Assembly: GCF_036174265.1 (NCBI RefSeq)
Contig: NZ_CP108055.1
Span: forward strand, 9,858,001-9,922,000
Direction: 5' to 3'
DNA from: Streptomyces sp. NBC_00285
GTDB taxonomy: Bacteria > Actinomycetota > Actinomycetes > Streptomycetales > Streptomycetaceae
Length of the DNA stretch: 64,000 nucleotides
Both the position numbers and the translations under genes were made by a program. Each line of letters opens with the position of its first letter. Position 1 is the stretch's first letter. The notes under the pieces are model-generated. The model searched no databases, was not told the DNA's origin, and saw only the letters and a program-made list of their open reading frames with translations. Positions 45,009-53,803 of the stretch are shown here, one piece after another.

Positions 45009-45740
45009 TCAGCCGAGGTGTCGCTCGAAGAACCGCAGAGTGCTGTCTGTCTCGAAGGCCGGGACCCCACCATGCTTGCCGGGGTTGGCGTGCAGGGTCT
45101 TCTCGGTTGAGGCGAAGGCGTCGAACAGTGCCAGGCTCTGGGCCCGCGGTACTCGCTCGTCGTCCCACTGCATGAGGAACTCCACCGGGACGGTGATCCG
45201 CGCGGCGGCCTCGCACGGTACCTCGGCACCTCCCAGGCCCAGCACCGCCGCCCGGATCCGGGGTTCGGCGGCAGTGAGCGGGACGCCGATCACACAGCCC
45301 AATGACACGCCCCAGTAGCCGATGGGGCCGGTGCCGACATGGCCGAGCTTCTGGACCGCGGTGAGGACTCTCTGCCATTCCGGCACGATCTGGCGCCCGA
45401 CGAGTGCCTGGAAGTCGGCGATCAACGGAGCCAGTTCCTCAGCGGCGTCGAGCCGGGCCTCGTACTCGGTCGCGATGCGGGTGAACTCCTCATGGTCCGG
45501 CCGGTCACCGTGGCTGGGCGCGTCGATCGCCACTACGGCGAAACCGCATTCGGTCACGAAGCGGTGCGCAAGGTCCGTGACGTCAGGGGCCTTCTTGTGC
45601 TCTCCGCCGCCGTGGCCCATGGCGATCAGCGGGCGGGTCCCGTCGGCACCTTGGGGAGACCAGAGCACGCCGGGGATGTCACCGAGGAGGAAGAGCTGTT
45701 CCACGATGGCGTCGGAGGACGTCTGGGAGGTGAAGCGCAT
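45009..45740 (-). CDS. Alpha/beta hydrolase (dienelactone-hydrolase-like)
   Basis: The 243-residue protein has the fold landmarks PLIAMGHGGGEHKKAPD (oxyanion-hole strand), VAIDAPSHGDRP, the nucleophile elbow GYWGVSLGCVIG (Ser) and a late QWDDERVPR (Asp). A final His is in PGKHGG. Members hydrolyse esters or lactones; no substrate is indicated. The start is an ATG with GGAGGTG upstream at about 5 nt. It stands alone and ends convergent with the FAD oxidoreductase. Confidence 0.82.
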   Translation of the reverse strand: MRFTSQTSSDAIVEQLFLLGDIPGVLWSPQGADGTRPLIAMGHGGGEHKKAPDVTDLAHRFVTECGFAVVAIDAPSHGDRPDHEEFTRIATEYEARLDAAEELAPLIADFQALVGRQIVPEWQRVLTAVQKLGHVGTGPIGYWGVSLGCVIGVPLTAAEPRIRAAVLGLGGAEVPCEAAARITVPVEFLMQWDDERVPRAQSLALFDAFASTEKTLHANPGKHGGVPAFETDSTLRFFERHLG

Positions 45741-46071
45741 GACGTTCGGGACCTTTCGGGAGCCTGCTTCTGGCGTTTTCCACGCTACCGACGTCCAGGC
45801 CGTCCACGACGTGCTCGTCGCCGACGGCAAGGGGACAGTGCTCGTGGGCGATCAGTGAGCGGAGGACGGCTTGTCCGGTGGCGCCGTTGTGCCGGATCGC
45901 GGCGGTCGGCGGGACGGTGCGTGGTATGACGCGGGCCATGGCCCCTCCGGGTGCGCGCCCTGGGTGCCGATCGAGGTCAAGCTGTCCCATGAAGGTCTCG
46001 TTGATCGATTCGAAGACCTGCTTCGCGTCTCCTCAGGCGCACCCCTTGGACCACACCACCAGGAGGAACCG
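45741..46071. other. Divergent gap
   Basis: This 331-bp region lies between the hydrolase and the next plus-strand gene. It probably carries both promoters. No recognisable coding sequence or RNA is present. Confidence 0.4.
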
Positions 46072-46461
46072 GTGTCATACCCGCAACCGCTCACCCCCGA
46101 GGAGAAACTCGCCGACGCGAAGAAGGAGTTGAGCCTCCCGCCCATTGTCGTGATCTGCGGCTCCACCCGTTTCATGACCGAGATGACGGAGGCCGATCTG
46201 CGGGAGACCAAAGCCGGAAAGATCGTTGTCAAGCCGGGTTTCGACATGAAGGCGCCGCACGAACTCTGGTCCGATCCTGCCGAGGCCGGGGCGCTGAAGG
46301 TTCGACTCGGCGAACTGCACCGGGCGAAGATCCGACTCGCTGATGAGGTGCTCGTAGTCGGCGACTACATCGGAGACAGCACCCGAGCCGAAATCGCCTA
46401 CGCGCGGTCGCTGGGCAAGCCCGTGGGGTTCACGCACCCCGAAGTCGACCCTGACGCCTGA
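46072..46461 (+). CDS. Small Rossmann-like protein, nucleoside 2-deoxyribosyltransferase-like
   Basis: The 129-residue protein contains VVICGSTRFMTEM near residue 27, then KIVVKPGFDMKAPHELW and KIRLADEVLVVGDYIGDSTR, EIAYARSLGKPVGF. This ordering (strand with GSTR, D-E-V-L-V, E-x-x-x-A) is shared with nucleoside 2-deoxyribosyltransferase-like and DUF4406-type proteins. Such proteins are common in actinobacteria and their phages; activity is not established. The GTG is placed by a perfect AGGAGG five nt upstream. It stands alone. Confidence 0.72.
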   Translation: MSYPQPLTPEEKLADAKKELSLPPIVVICGSTRFMTEMTEADLRETKAGKIVVKPGFDMKAPHELWSDPAEAGALKVRLGELHRAKIRLADEVLVVGDYIGDSTRAEIAYARSLGKPVGFTHPEVDPDA

Positions 46462-46944
46462 CCGCCCACCCCCACACCTTCCGCAGGCATCTCTTGGATC
46501 GGGTCAACCAGGCGGGCGGTGGAAGCGGTTGGCCTTTGCGTTGGTCGGGGCCGCCAGGGATGTGTCCAGCGCGGGCCGATGCCGTTTCGTGGCGGTTCGC
46601 GTGCCTGGTGTTCTTCGTTCAGGCTCAGGCGTTGTCGGTCAGCGCGCGTTCGACGGTGACCCGTGGGCGGCGAACCAAGCGGTGGTCCGAACCGGAAGGG
46701 CAGCGCAGGTAGGGACCGGTTTCATCAACGAGCCACTCGGTGCAGGTGAGGCGGGAGCGGCTGCCGCGGGTAGGGGTAGGGCGGGCTGTGACCGTGGCCG
46801 TCTTGGGGCCGCGGGTCGGCCGTGGACGCAGACCTGGCCGTCCGTGGTGGGCCTCTCGTGCCGGGGGTTGCACCAGGCCGGTCCGACCCCCACGGCGACG
46901 GGTACTGGCAGCCGTCCTCAGGGGGCGGATCCCCGGAGGACGGC
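46462..46944. other. Convergent gap, nothing firmly recognised
   Basis: This 483-bp region lies before the stop of the DUF1152 gene. A minus-strand frame ending at 46625 reads CTEWLVDETGPYLRCPSGSD and RLVRRPRVTVERALTDNA, which is protein-like but has no clear start or family. It may be the tail of a broken small gene. Confidence 0.35.
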
Positions 46945-47913
46945 TCAGTGCGGGAAGGCCCGCGGCGGGCGCTGACGGGGCAGCGTGGTGCGGAACTCCT
47001 CGATCACGGAACTCACCTGCCGCATCAGCGAGGTCCGTTCCAACAGGTCGAGGTAGAGATTGCGGCGGGCCAGTCCGGGCAGGTCCACGCAGAAGTACAG
47101 TGCCATCAGCGGGTTGATGAACAACTCGCTGTTCTTGGTCCTTTCCGTGAACCGGACGTCGCCGAAGTCGCCGCGCACTGCGGCGGCGACGGATCCGTTC
47201 ACGATGCTCGGGTGGCTCATGGTGTGGCGCTGTGCGTGGGCGACCGCGTCGAGATAGAGCAGCGCGCCCTCCCGCGCCGCGCCGAGCAGCGAGAACGCCC
47301 CGAGGTAGGCGCCGTCCCGGTCCAGGGCGGCCAGGTTCTCCAGTACGAGCGAGTGGTTCACGCCGTGATAGGCGTCCACTCCGAAGCCGAGGCAGGCCAC
47401 CAGCCGGTGCGGGACCTCCTCCAGCCCGTTCACGGCGGCCAGGCTCGCCATGTCCTCCTCCGGGGTGCCCAGACCGTGTTCGTCGCCGCGCATCAGGATG
47501 TCGGTGCCGCCGTCCACCAGCACGACCGCGTCGACACCGCCGAGATGCGTGATCAGTGTTCGGTAGGCCGCCCGCAGCGGACGAACTCCGATGCTGGGGA
47601 ACGCGTACACGGTCGACGGCAGATCCTGCGTCACCAGCCACTGGGCGAGCGTGCGTTCGGGGAAGTAGTCGCCGCGCAATGGGGTGTCGGGACCGATGGC
47701 CGCGACATCCTCGTCCACCCATGTGTCGAGGTCCAGGCCGTACAGGTTGGCGAAGGACAAGTTCGCGAGGTGCACCTCCTTGCCTGCGGACCGCAGCGCG
47801 ATTGCGAGCGGGAGTCCGGCGTACACGTCGAAGCCGCCGCCTGCACCGGCGATGAGTACCCGTTGCGCGTCGCGCAGGCGGGTGAAGAACGCAGGTTCCC
47901 CCAGAGTGATCAC
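46945..47913 (-). CDS. DUF1152 family protein
   Basis: The 322-residue protein begins with a Rossmann-like RVLIAGAGGGFDVYAGLPLA. It has the DUF1152 layout: HLANLSFANLYGLD, a metal/nucleotide-type acidic VLVDGGTDILMRGDE, then LGFGVDAYHGVNHSLVLENL. Function of this family is unknown. It starts at GTG without a strong ribosome binding site. Length is normal. It is convergent with the gene at 46072 and divergent from the ROK gene. Confidence 0.85.
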   Translation of the reverse strand: MITLGEPAFFTRLRDAQRVLIAGAGGGFDVYAGLPLAIALRSAGKEVHLANLSFANLYGLDLDTWVDEDVAAIGPDTPLRGDYFPERTLAQWLVTQDLPSTVYAFPSIGVRPLRAAYRTLITHLGGVDAVVLVDGGTDILMRGDEHGLGTPEEDMASLAAVNGLEEVPHRLVACLGFGVDAYHGVNHSLVLENLAALDRDGAYLGAFSLLGAAREGALLYLDAVAHAQRHTMSHPSIVNGSVAAAVRGDFGDVRFTERTKNSELFINPLMALYFCVDLPGLARRNLYLDLLERTSLMRQVSSVIEEFRTTLPRQRPPRAFPH

Positions 47914-48232
47914 CGCAGGACGCTACTGCACTTGATCGGGCGATGCGGGGTGATCGCCTGACAGGTGAGGATCGATTCCGGGGCGGGGCGGCCCGTCGGC
48001 CCTGTCGGCTCCAGGTTCCGAGGAACGGTCTGCAGGTCGGCGGCCGTGGCAGTCCCCGCAGGCTTCTCGGCGACCAATGAGCTTTGTCCTGTGGGTGGAT
48101 AAAGAAGTGCCCTACCCGTGCGTAAGTACTTCCCACTCCGGAAAATCATTGTTACGTTCCTCTCCGACGGCCTGACGACGCAGTCAGTGCAGACAGGCGT
48201 CCGATACCCGGTCGTGGGTGAGGGGAGGGATC
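47914..48232. other. Divergent promoter region between DUF1152 and ROK genes
   Basis: This 319-bp region should hold both promoters. It contains a short palindrome AAGTACTT (48123-48130) and an AT-richer stretch around 48140-48160 (GAAAATCATTGTTACG). No gene is credible. A ROK operator may be here but I cannot define one. Confidence 0.4.
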
Positions 48233-49423
48233 GTGCGACGGATGACTGCTCGACCTGAGAACGCCCATCAGGCGCGGTTGCTTCGTCTGCTGCGTGACAA
48301 CGGTTCCAACTCCCGTGCCCAGCTGGGTGATCTGGTGGACCTGTCCCGTTCGAAGCTGGCGGTCGAGGTTGACCGGCTGCTGGAGACGGGGCTGGTCGTG
48401 GCGGACGGCCTGGCCCCCTCCCGGGGCGGCCGTCGGTCGCACAACATCCGTCTCGCGCCGACGCTGCGTTTCCTCGGCGTCGACATCGGTGCCACGTCGA
48501 TCGGTGTCGCCGTGACGAATGCGGAGTTGGAGGTCCTGGGGCATCTGAACCAGCCGATGGACGTCCGGGAAGGTCCGGTCGCGGTCTTCGAGCAAGTCCT
48601 GTCCATGGCAGCGAAGTTGAGGGCCTCCGGGCTCGCGGAGGGGTTCGACGGCGCCGGCATCGGCGTCCCGGGACCGGTCCGCTTTCCCGAGGGTGTCCCG
48701 GTGGCTCCGCCGATCATGCCCGGCTGGGACGGCTTCCCCGTGCGGGAGGCGCTCAGTCAGGAACTCGGCTGCCCGGTCATGGTCGACAACGACGTGAACC
48801 TGATGGCGATGGGGGAGCAGCACGCCGGTGTCGCACGCTCCGTGGACGACTTCCTCTGCGTCAAGATCGGTACCGGCATCGGTTGCGGCATCGTCGCAGG
48901 CGGGGAGGTCCATCGCGGGGTGACCGGCAGCGCTGGCGACATCGGGCACATCCAGGTGGAACCGGAGGGCCGCGCGTGCGTGTGTGGCAACCGGGGTTGC
49001 CTGGAAGCCCACTTCAGCGGTGCCGCGCTGGCCGGTGACGCGGAGCAGGCCGCGCGTGAGGGCCGCTCGGCACACCTCGCCGCCCGGCTGGAGACAGCCG
49101 GACGTCTGACGGCCGAGGATGTGTCGGCCGCCGCGGCTGCCGGGGACCCGGTCGCTCTGGAACTGATCCGCGAGGGTGGGAAACGCCTGGGGCAGGTCAT
49201 CGCGGGGCTCGTCAGTTTCTTCAATCCGGGACTGGTGGTGATCGGTGGCGGTGTGACCGGGCTCGGACACACGTTGCTGGCCAGTGTCCGGACCCAGGTG
49301 TACCGGCAGTCGTTGCCGCTGGCCACGGGCAACCTGCCGATCGTGCTGGGGGAGTTGGGGCCGGCTGCCGGAGCCATCGGCGCGGCCAGGCTCATCAGCG
49401 ACCACGTCTTCTCGCCGGCCTGA
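48233..49423 (+). CDS. ROK family transcriptional repressor
   Basis: The 396-residue protein has an N-terminal winged helix (HQARLLRLLRDNGSNSRAQL, LSRSKLAVEVDRLLETGLV) and a sugar-kinase-type ROK domain (GVDIGATSIGVAVT; VDNDVNLMA; IGTGIGCGIVAGG). The zinc motif GHIQVEPEGRACVCGNRGC is complete. Such proteins release operators on binding a sugar or sugar phosphate. It directly precedes an RbsA/RbsC-type importer on the same strand, so that operon is its probable target. The GTG at 48233 is preferred because GGGAGGG lies 4-5 nt upstream. Confidence 0.92.
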   Translation: MRRMTARPENAHQARLLRLLRDNGSNSRAQLGDLVDLSRSKLAVEVDRLLETGLVVADGLAPSRGGRRSHNIRLAPTLRFLGVDIGATSIGVAVTNAELEVLGHLNQPMDVREGPVAVFEQVLSMAAKLRASGLAEGFDGAGIGVPGPVRFPEGVPVAPPIMPGWDGFPVREALSQELGCPVMVDNDVNLMAMGEQHAGVARSVDDFLCVKIGTGIGCGIVAGGEVHRGVTGSAGDIGHIQVEPEGRACVCGNRGCLEAHFSGAALAGDAEQAAREGRSAHLAARLETAGRLTAEDVSAAAAAGDPVALELIREGGKRLGQVIAGLVSFFNPGLVVIGGGVTGLGHTLLASVRTQVYRQSLPLATGNLPIVLGELGPAAGAIGAARLISDHVFSPA

Positions 49424-49528
49424 CCGCTGGCCACCCCTGTCGGCAGCGGATCACCACACGCGCCGGTGCAACCCGGCGGCGCCAACCAATCAAACGCCAA
49501 CCAGTCAATCACCGCCCAACGAGACGCC

Positions 49529-49558
49529 CACCGAACCAGGCGCCACCGAACCAGGCGC
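49529..49558. repeat. Tandem 15-bp direct repeat, two copies
   Basis: CACCGAACCAGGCGC occurs twice without a gap (49529-49543 and 49544-49558). It lies upstream of the sugar ABC operon. The copies are identical. Confidence 0.85.
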
Positions 49559-49657
49559 TGCCACCAAGCGTCAGCGCCACTTCCTGCGCGATCCTGCACA
49601 CCACCCGGCGCGCTGCGGCAACCCCGTGACGCCCAGGCGGCATCAACAGGCTCAGCA

Positions 49658-49725
49658 GCGCACCCGTAGCGCCACCACGACAGCCGCAGGCCCACCGGCG
49701 CACCCGTAGGGCCACCGCAACAGCC
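49658..49725. repeat. 28-bp direct repeat, two copies, 40-bp period
   Basis: GCGCACCCGTAG followed by (C/G)GCCACC and an (A/G)C(G/A)ACAGCC tail occurs at 49658-49685 and 49698-49725, with about 25 of 28 positions identical. This suggests local slippage duplication or multiple protein sites. Confidence 0.7.
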
Positions 49726-49942
49726 CCAGCACCGCCGTATCCGCCCATGAAGCGTCGGCGGCCGCCACCCTCTGGAAGGTCGCCGGGCGATCAAGCCTGC
49801 CCTGCCCTTCCCGGCCGCCGCGCCGGCCCGGCGCACACCGCACTCGACGCCAGGGCTCCATGCCGCCCACGCCGCCCACGCAATCGAGACATCCAGCCCA
49901 GCCCTGCCCACTCACGGCCCGTATCCGCCGAGGGGATTCCTC

Positions 49943-51466
49943 ATGGCACCGCAACCGCCCCTGCTCACCATGTCCGGCATCACCAAGTCGTTCCCGGGCG
50001 TTCGCGCCCTGGACGGCGTGGATCTCGAGGTCCACGCCGGTGAGGTCCACTGCCTGCTCGGCCAGAACGGGGCCGGCAAGTCCACTCTGATCAAAGTGCT
50101 CGCCGGGGCTCACCAGCCGGACAGTGGTGAGATCACCTGGCGAAGTGAGCCCGTGACCCTGGGGTCGCCGATCGCCGCCATGCGGCTGGGCATCGCCACC
50201 ATCTACCAGGAACTCGATCTGATCGAAGGGCTGTCCGTCGCGGAGAACGTCTTCCTCGGGCATGAACCCACCTCGGCCGGGTTCGTGGTGCGCGGTTCCG
50301 CAGCCCGTACGGCGACCGCGGAGCTGCTGAAACGTCTGGGGCACTCGGAGGTCGATCCGACGCGGCTGGTCGGTGACCTGTCCGCGGCGCAGCAGCAGAT
50401 CGTCTCGATGGCCCGCGCGCTGTCCCACGAGGTGCGGTTGATCGTGATGGACGAGCCGTCGGCGGCGCTCGACCCCGAAGAGGTGGACAACCTGTTCAGG
50501 ATCGTCGGCGATCTGACGGCCGACGGCGTCGCCGTCATCTACATCTCCCACCGCCTTGAGGAGATCCGCCGCATCGGCGACCGGGTCACGGTCCTGAAGG
50601 AGGGCCGTTCGGTCGCGGGCGGCCTGCCCGCCAAGTCCACACCGACCCATGAGGTCGTGACCCTGATGACCGGGCGGAACGTGGAGTACGTCTTCCCCGA
50701 GCGGCCCGAGGCCGGGTTCGCCGCGAAGCGGGAGCCGGTGCTGAAGGTCGAAGGGCTGAGCAGGCGAGGGGAGTTCGCCCCTGTCGATTTGGAGCTGCGG
50801 CCCGGGGAGATCGTCGGCCTGGCCGGGCTCGTCGGCTCAGGGCGCAGCGAGATCCTGGAGACGATCTACGGGGCTCGCAAGCCCGACGAAGGCCGTGTCC
50901 TCGTCGACGGCACGCCCCTGCGCCCCGGAAGTGTCCGCGCCGCCGTCAGCGCCGGTATCGGTCTGGCGCCCGAGGAACGCAAGGCGCAGGGCCTGCTGAT
51001 GCTGGAGTCCGTCAGCAGCAACGTCTCGATCTCCACGCTGTCGCGGTTCGCCCGCGCGGGCTGGCTCGACCGCCGTACCGAACGGGCCGCGACGCACCAG
51101 GCGGTGCGGGAACTGTCCCTGCGGCCGGACAATCCCGACGCCGCGATCAGGACCCTGTCCGGCGGCAACCAGCAGAAGGCCGTGCTCGCACGCTGGCTGT
51201 TGCGCGGCTGCAAGGTGCTGTTGCTGGACGAGCCCACCAGGGGTGTCGACATCGGCGCCCGGGCGGAGCTCTACGCAGTGATTCGCAGGCTGGCCGACGA
51301 GGGCCTGGCCGTACTTCTCGTGTCCAGTGAGGTGCCCGAGGTCCTGGGGCTCGCCGACCGGGTGCTGGTGCTCCGTGAAGGCAGCGTCGTGCACACGGCG
51401 GACGCCCGGGAGCTCGACGAGCACCGAGTACTCGATCTTGTGATGGAAGGGAGCCCGACGCCATGA
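49943..51466 (+). CDS. Sugar ABC transporter ATP-binding protein (RbsA/MglA type)
   Basis: The 507-residue protein is a double ATPase. The first half has Walker A GQNGAGKST near residue 37 and the ISHRLEEI H-loop, but its signature is LSAAQQQ. The second half has a degenerate Walker A (GLVGSGRSE), signature LSGGNQQK and LLLDEPTRGVD. This asymmetry is normal for CUT2 importers. It energises uptake of a monosaccharide or polyol. The stop overlaps the permease ATG by 4 bp. The upstream ROK regulator presumably controls it. Confidence 0.93.
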   Translation: MAPQPPLLTMSGITKSFPGVRALDGVDLEVHAGEVHCLLGQNGAGKSTLIKVLAGAHQPDSGEITWRSEPVTLGSPIAAMRLGIATIYQELDLIEGLSVAENVFLGHEPTSAGFVVRGSAARTATAELLKRLGHSEVDPTRLVGDLSAAQQQIVSMARALSHEVRLIVMDEPSAALDPEEVDNLFRIVGDLTADGVAVIYISHRLEEIRRIGDRVTVLKEGRSVAGGLPAKSTPTHEVVTLMTGRNVEYVFPERPEAGFAAKREPVLKVEGLSRRGEFAPVDLELRPGEIVGLAGLVGSGRSEILETIYGARKPDEGRVLVDGTPLRPGSVRAAVSAGIGLAPEERKAQGLLMLESVSSNVSISTLSRFARAGWLDRRTERAATHQAVRELSLRPDNPDAAIRTLSGGNQQKAVLARWLLRGCKVLLLDEPTRGVDIGARAELYAVIRRLADEGLAVLLVSSEVPEVLGLADRVLVLREGSVVHTADARELDEHRVLDLVMEGSPTP

Positions 51467-52491
51467 CGCAGCCGGCCACCGCGGCGCACGAGGATGCGCC
51501 GACACCCGCGGCCAAGTCCGCGGGGGAGCAAGGGAGTTCGCGTCGATCGGGTCCGCGCTGGGACGTGCGCACCCTGTCCTTGCTCGGAGTCCTCGCCGTC
51601 CTCGTCGCGGTCGGTGGGATCACCGCACCGGACGAGTTCCTCGCGACGAGCAATCTGCAGCTCGTCCTCACCCAGGCCTCCGTGATCGGTGTCGTCACCG
51701 TCGGCATGACGTTCGTCATCACCTCTGGCGGCATCGACCTGTCGGTCGGCGCGATCGTGGCGCTCGCCTCGGTGTGGGCGACGACCGTGGCCACCCAGGA
51801 GTTCGGCTTCGCGGGCATTCTGTTCACCGCGGTGATCGTCGGTGTGGGCTGTGGTCTCGTCAACGGTCTGCTGATCGCCTACGGCAGGATGGTGCCGTTC
51901 ATCGCGACGCTGGCCATGCTCGCCTCCGCCCGGGGGCTCGCACTGCAGATCACGGACGGCAGCACGCAGATCGTGAGCATCGCGTCGGTGCTCGACCTGG
52001 GCGCCAGGGACTCCTACATCCTCGGCATCCCGCCCCTTGTCCTGATCTTCGCCGCGGTCACCGTCATCGGCTGGCTGGTCCTCAACCGCACCACCTTCGG
52101 CCGCCGCACCGTCGCGGTCGGCGGCAACGCGGAAGCGGCCCGCCTCGCCGGTATCGACGTACGCCGCCAGCGCCTGTACCTGTACCTGCTGTCCGGGCTG
52201 TGCTGCGGGATCGCCGCGTTCATGCTGATCGTGCTCGCCGGCTCGGGGCAGAACACCAACGGCAACCTCTACGAGCTGGACGCCATCGCTGCGGCGATCA
52301 TCGGCGGCACCCTGCTCAGCGGCGGCCGCGGCACCATCATCGGCTCCGTCCTCGGCGTTCTGGTCTTCACCACGATCACCAACATCTTCGCCCTGAACAA
52401 CCTCGAGACCGCTGTCCAGCAGATCGCGAAGGGCGCCATCATCGTCGCCGCCGTCCTGGTCCAGCGCCGCTCGCTGCACGGCGACACCTGA
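51463..52491 (+). CDS. Sugar ABC transporter permease (RbsC type)
   Basis: The 342-residue CUT2 permease has about eight to ten helices and the family segments GMTFVITSGGIDLSVGAIVALAS and VGGNAEAARLAGIDV. These give the coupling-helix region, and AAAIIGGTLLSGGRGTIIGS follows. It has a 40-residue hydrophilic N-terminal extension. It forms the membrane channel with the RbsA-like ATPase, whose stop it overlaps. A strong hairpin and repeats follow before the lipoprotein gene. Confidence 0.93.
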   Translation: MTQPATAAHEDAPTPAAKSAGEQGSSRRSGPRWDVRTLSLLGVLAVLVAVGGITAPDEFLATSNLQLVLTQASVIGVVTVGMTFVITSGGIDLSVGAIVALASVWATTVATQEFGFAGILFTAVIVGVGCGLVNGLLIAYGRMVPFIATLAMLASARGLALQITDGSTQIVSIASVLDLGARDSYILGIPPLVLIFAAVTVIGWLVLNRTTFGRRTVAVGGNAEAARLAGIDVRRQRLYLYLLSGLCCGIAAFMLIVLAGSGQNTNGNLYELDAIAAAIIGGTLLSGGRGTIIGSVLGVLVFTTITNIFALNNLETAVQQIAKGAIIVAAVLVQRRSLHGDT

Positions 52492-52507
52492 CACCGTGCG
52501 GCACAGG

Positions 52508-52538
52508 CCGGACGGCGGCCCCTGACACCGCCGTCCGG
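52508..52538. terminator. Intra-operon hairpin after permease
   Basis: CCGGACGGCGG (52508-52518) pairs perfectly with CCGCCGTCCGG (52528-52538), loop 9 nt. It begins 17 bp after the permease stop and precedes the substrate-binding protein gene. It may end part of the transcripts or stabilise the upstream mRNA. Confidence 0.65.
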
Positions 52539-52555
52539 CACCCCACCTCCTCCAT

Positions 52556-52637
52556 CGGACGCCCACCACCCGCCAGTTGGACTCCGTCGAACCCCACAGC
52601 ACCGGCCAGTCGGACTCCGTCGGACGCCCACCACCCG
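52556..52637. repeat. Interleaved direct repeats before the lipoprotein gene
   Basis: CGGACGCCCACCACCCG occurs at 52556-52572 and 52621-52637 (65-bp period), and CCAGT(T/C)GGACTCCGTCG at 52573-52589 and 52606-52622. Further degraded copies (CCGGACTCCATCG) follow to about 52655. The repeats fill the gap between the permease and the lipoprotein gene. Confidence 0.8.
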
Positions 52638-52685
52638 GCCGGACTCCATCGCTCGCACACCGCCCAGTCGAAGGGTCGATCCGCC

Positions 52686-53735
52686 ATGCCCAAAACCCCC
52701 GCCACCAGCCGCAGAGCACTGCTGTTCGGCACCGCCGCCGTCTCCGCCGGTGCGCTGATGACGGCCTGCACCAGCAATGAGTCCAAGGACCGGGCGCAGG
52801 CCGCGGACAACGCCGCCCCGGTCGCGGACGACAAGCCGGGCAAGGCCGTCACCATCGGGTTCGCCGGTCCCCAGGCCGACCACGGCTGGCTCAACGCCAT
52901 CAACTCCAACGCCAAGTCGCGAGCGAAGAAGTACTCGGACGTCACCCTGGAGATCACCGAAGGCTCCAACGACACCGCCCAGCAGATCGGCCAGGTCCAG
53001 ACGCTGATCAACAAGAAGGTCGACGTCCTGGTGATCCTGCCCGCCGACGGCAAGGCACTCACCCAGGTCGGCCTGCAGGCCATGAGGGCGGGTATCCCCG
53101 TCGTCAACCTGGACCGCGTGTTCGCCTCCCCGCAGGCGTACCGCTGCTGGATCGGCGGCGACAACTACGGCATGGGCCTCAACGCCGGCCACTACATCGG
53201 CGAACAGCTCAAGGGCAAGAAGAACGCCAAGGTCGTCGAACTCGCCGGCCTCGACAACCTCGAACTGACCCAGCAGCGCACCAAGGGCTTCGACGACGCC
53301 CTGAAGAACTACCCCAACATCCGCAAGGTGGCCCGCCAGGCGGCCGACTTCACGGTCGAGTCCGGACAGGCCAAGATGGCCCAACTCCTGCAGGCCCAAT
53401 CGGGCTTCGACGCGCTGTGGAACCACGACGACGACCAGGGCGTGGGCGCGCTGCGCGCCATCGACCAGGCCGGACGCGACGACTTCCTCATGGTCGGCGG
53501 CGCCGGCGCCAAGTCCGCGATGGACGCCATCAAGGCCGGCGACAGCGTGCTGAAGGCGACCGTCCTGTACCCGCCGACCATGGCCGCCTCCGCCATCGAC
53601 CTCGCCCGGGCGCTCGGGCAGGCCAAGGGCATCGGAGGTCTCGCCGAGTTCGAGATCCCGTCCTCGCTGACCCTCTACTCGGCCGTGGTCACCAAGGACA
53701 ACGTCGACCAGTACCTGCCGACCGGCTTCATCTGA
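52686..53735 (+). CDS. Sugar ABC transporter substrate-binding lipoprotein
   Basis: The 349-residue protein has a Tat-like lipoprotein signal (SRRALLFG... ALMTACTS, Cys28 lipidated). It has the class I periplasmic-binding fold of ribose/inositol-type proteins (VTIGFAGPQADHGWLNAIN, VDVLVILPADGKALTQV, GDNYGMGLNAGHYIG). It captures the sugar outside the membrane for the RbsA/RbsC pair. It is separated from the permease by a hairpin and repeats, so it may be expressed at a different level. The ATG has no strong ribosome binding site nearby (GGGTCGATCCGCC). Confidence 0.92.
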   Translation: MPKTPATSRRALLFGTAAVSAGALMTACTSNESKDRAQAADNAAPVADDKPGKAVTIGFAGPQADHGWLNAINSNAKSRAKKYSDVTLEITEGSNDTAQQIGQVQTLINKKVDVLVILPADGKALTQVGLQAMRAGIPVVNLDRVFASPQAYRCWIGGDNYGMGLNAGHYIGEQLKGKKNAKVVELAGLDNLELTQQRTKGFDDALKNYPNIRKVARQAADFTVESGQAKMAQLLQAQSGFDALWNHDDDQGVGALRAIDQAGRDDFLMVGGAGAKSAMDAIKAGDSVLKATVLYPPTMAASAIDLARALGQAKGIGGLAEFEIPSSLTLYSAVVTKDNVDQYLPTGFI

Positions 53736-53803
53736 CCGGACCGGGCCGCAGGCCCCGCGCACACCACGATGAGTCAGTGACACTCCGACCAGGAGGAATC
53801 CGT

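Larger units (their letters stand above)
49424..49942. other. Repeat-bearing leader between ROK gene and ABC operon
   Basis: This 519-bp region contains no gene. It is purine/pyrimidine skewed (long C/A-rich plus strand) and holds two sets of short direct repeats, listed separately. The promoter of the ABC operon should be within it. Confidence 0.5.

Noticed and set aside
49529..52655. Possible CRISPR or tandem-array element from the repeats
   Set aside because: Copies are only two to four, units differ in length and the spacers are not unique equal-length sequences; no cas genes are nearby.
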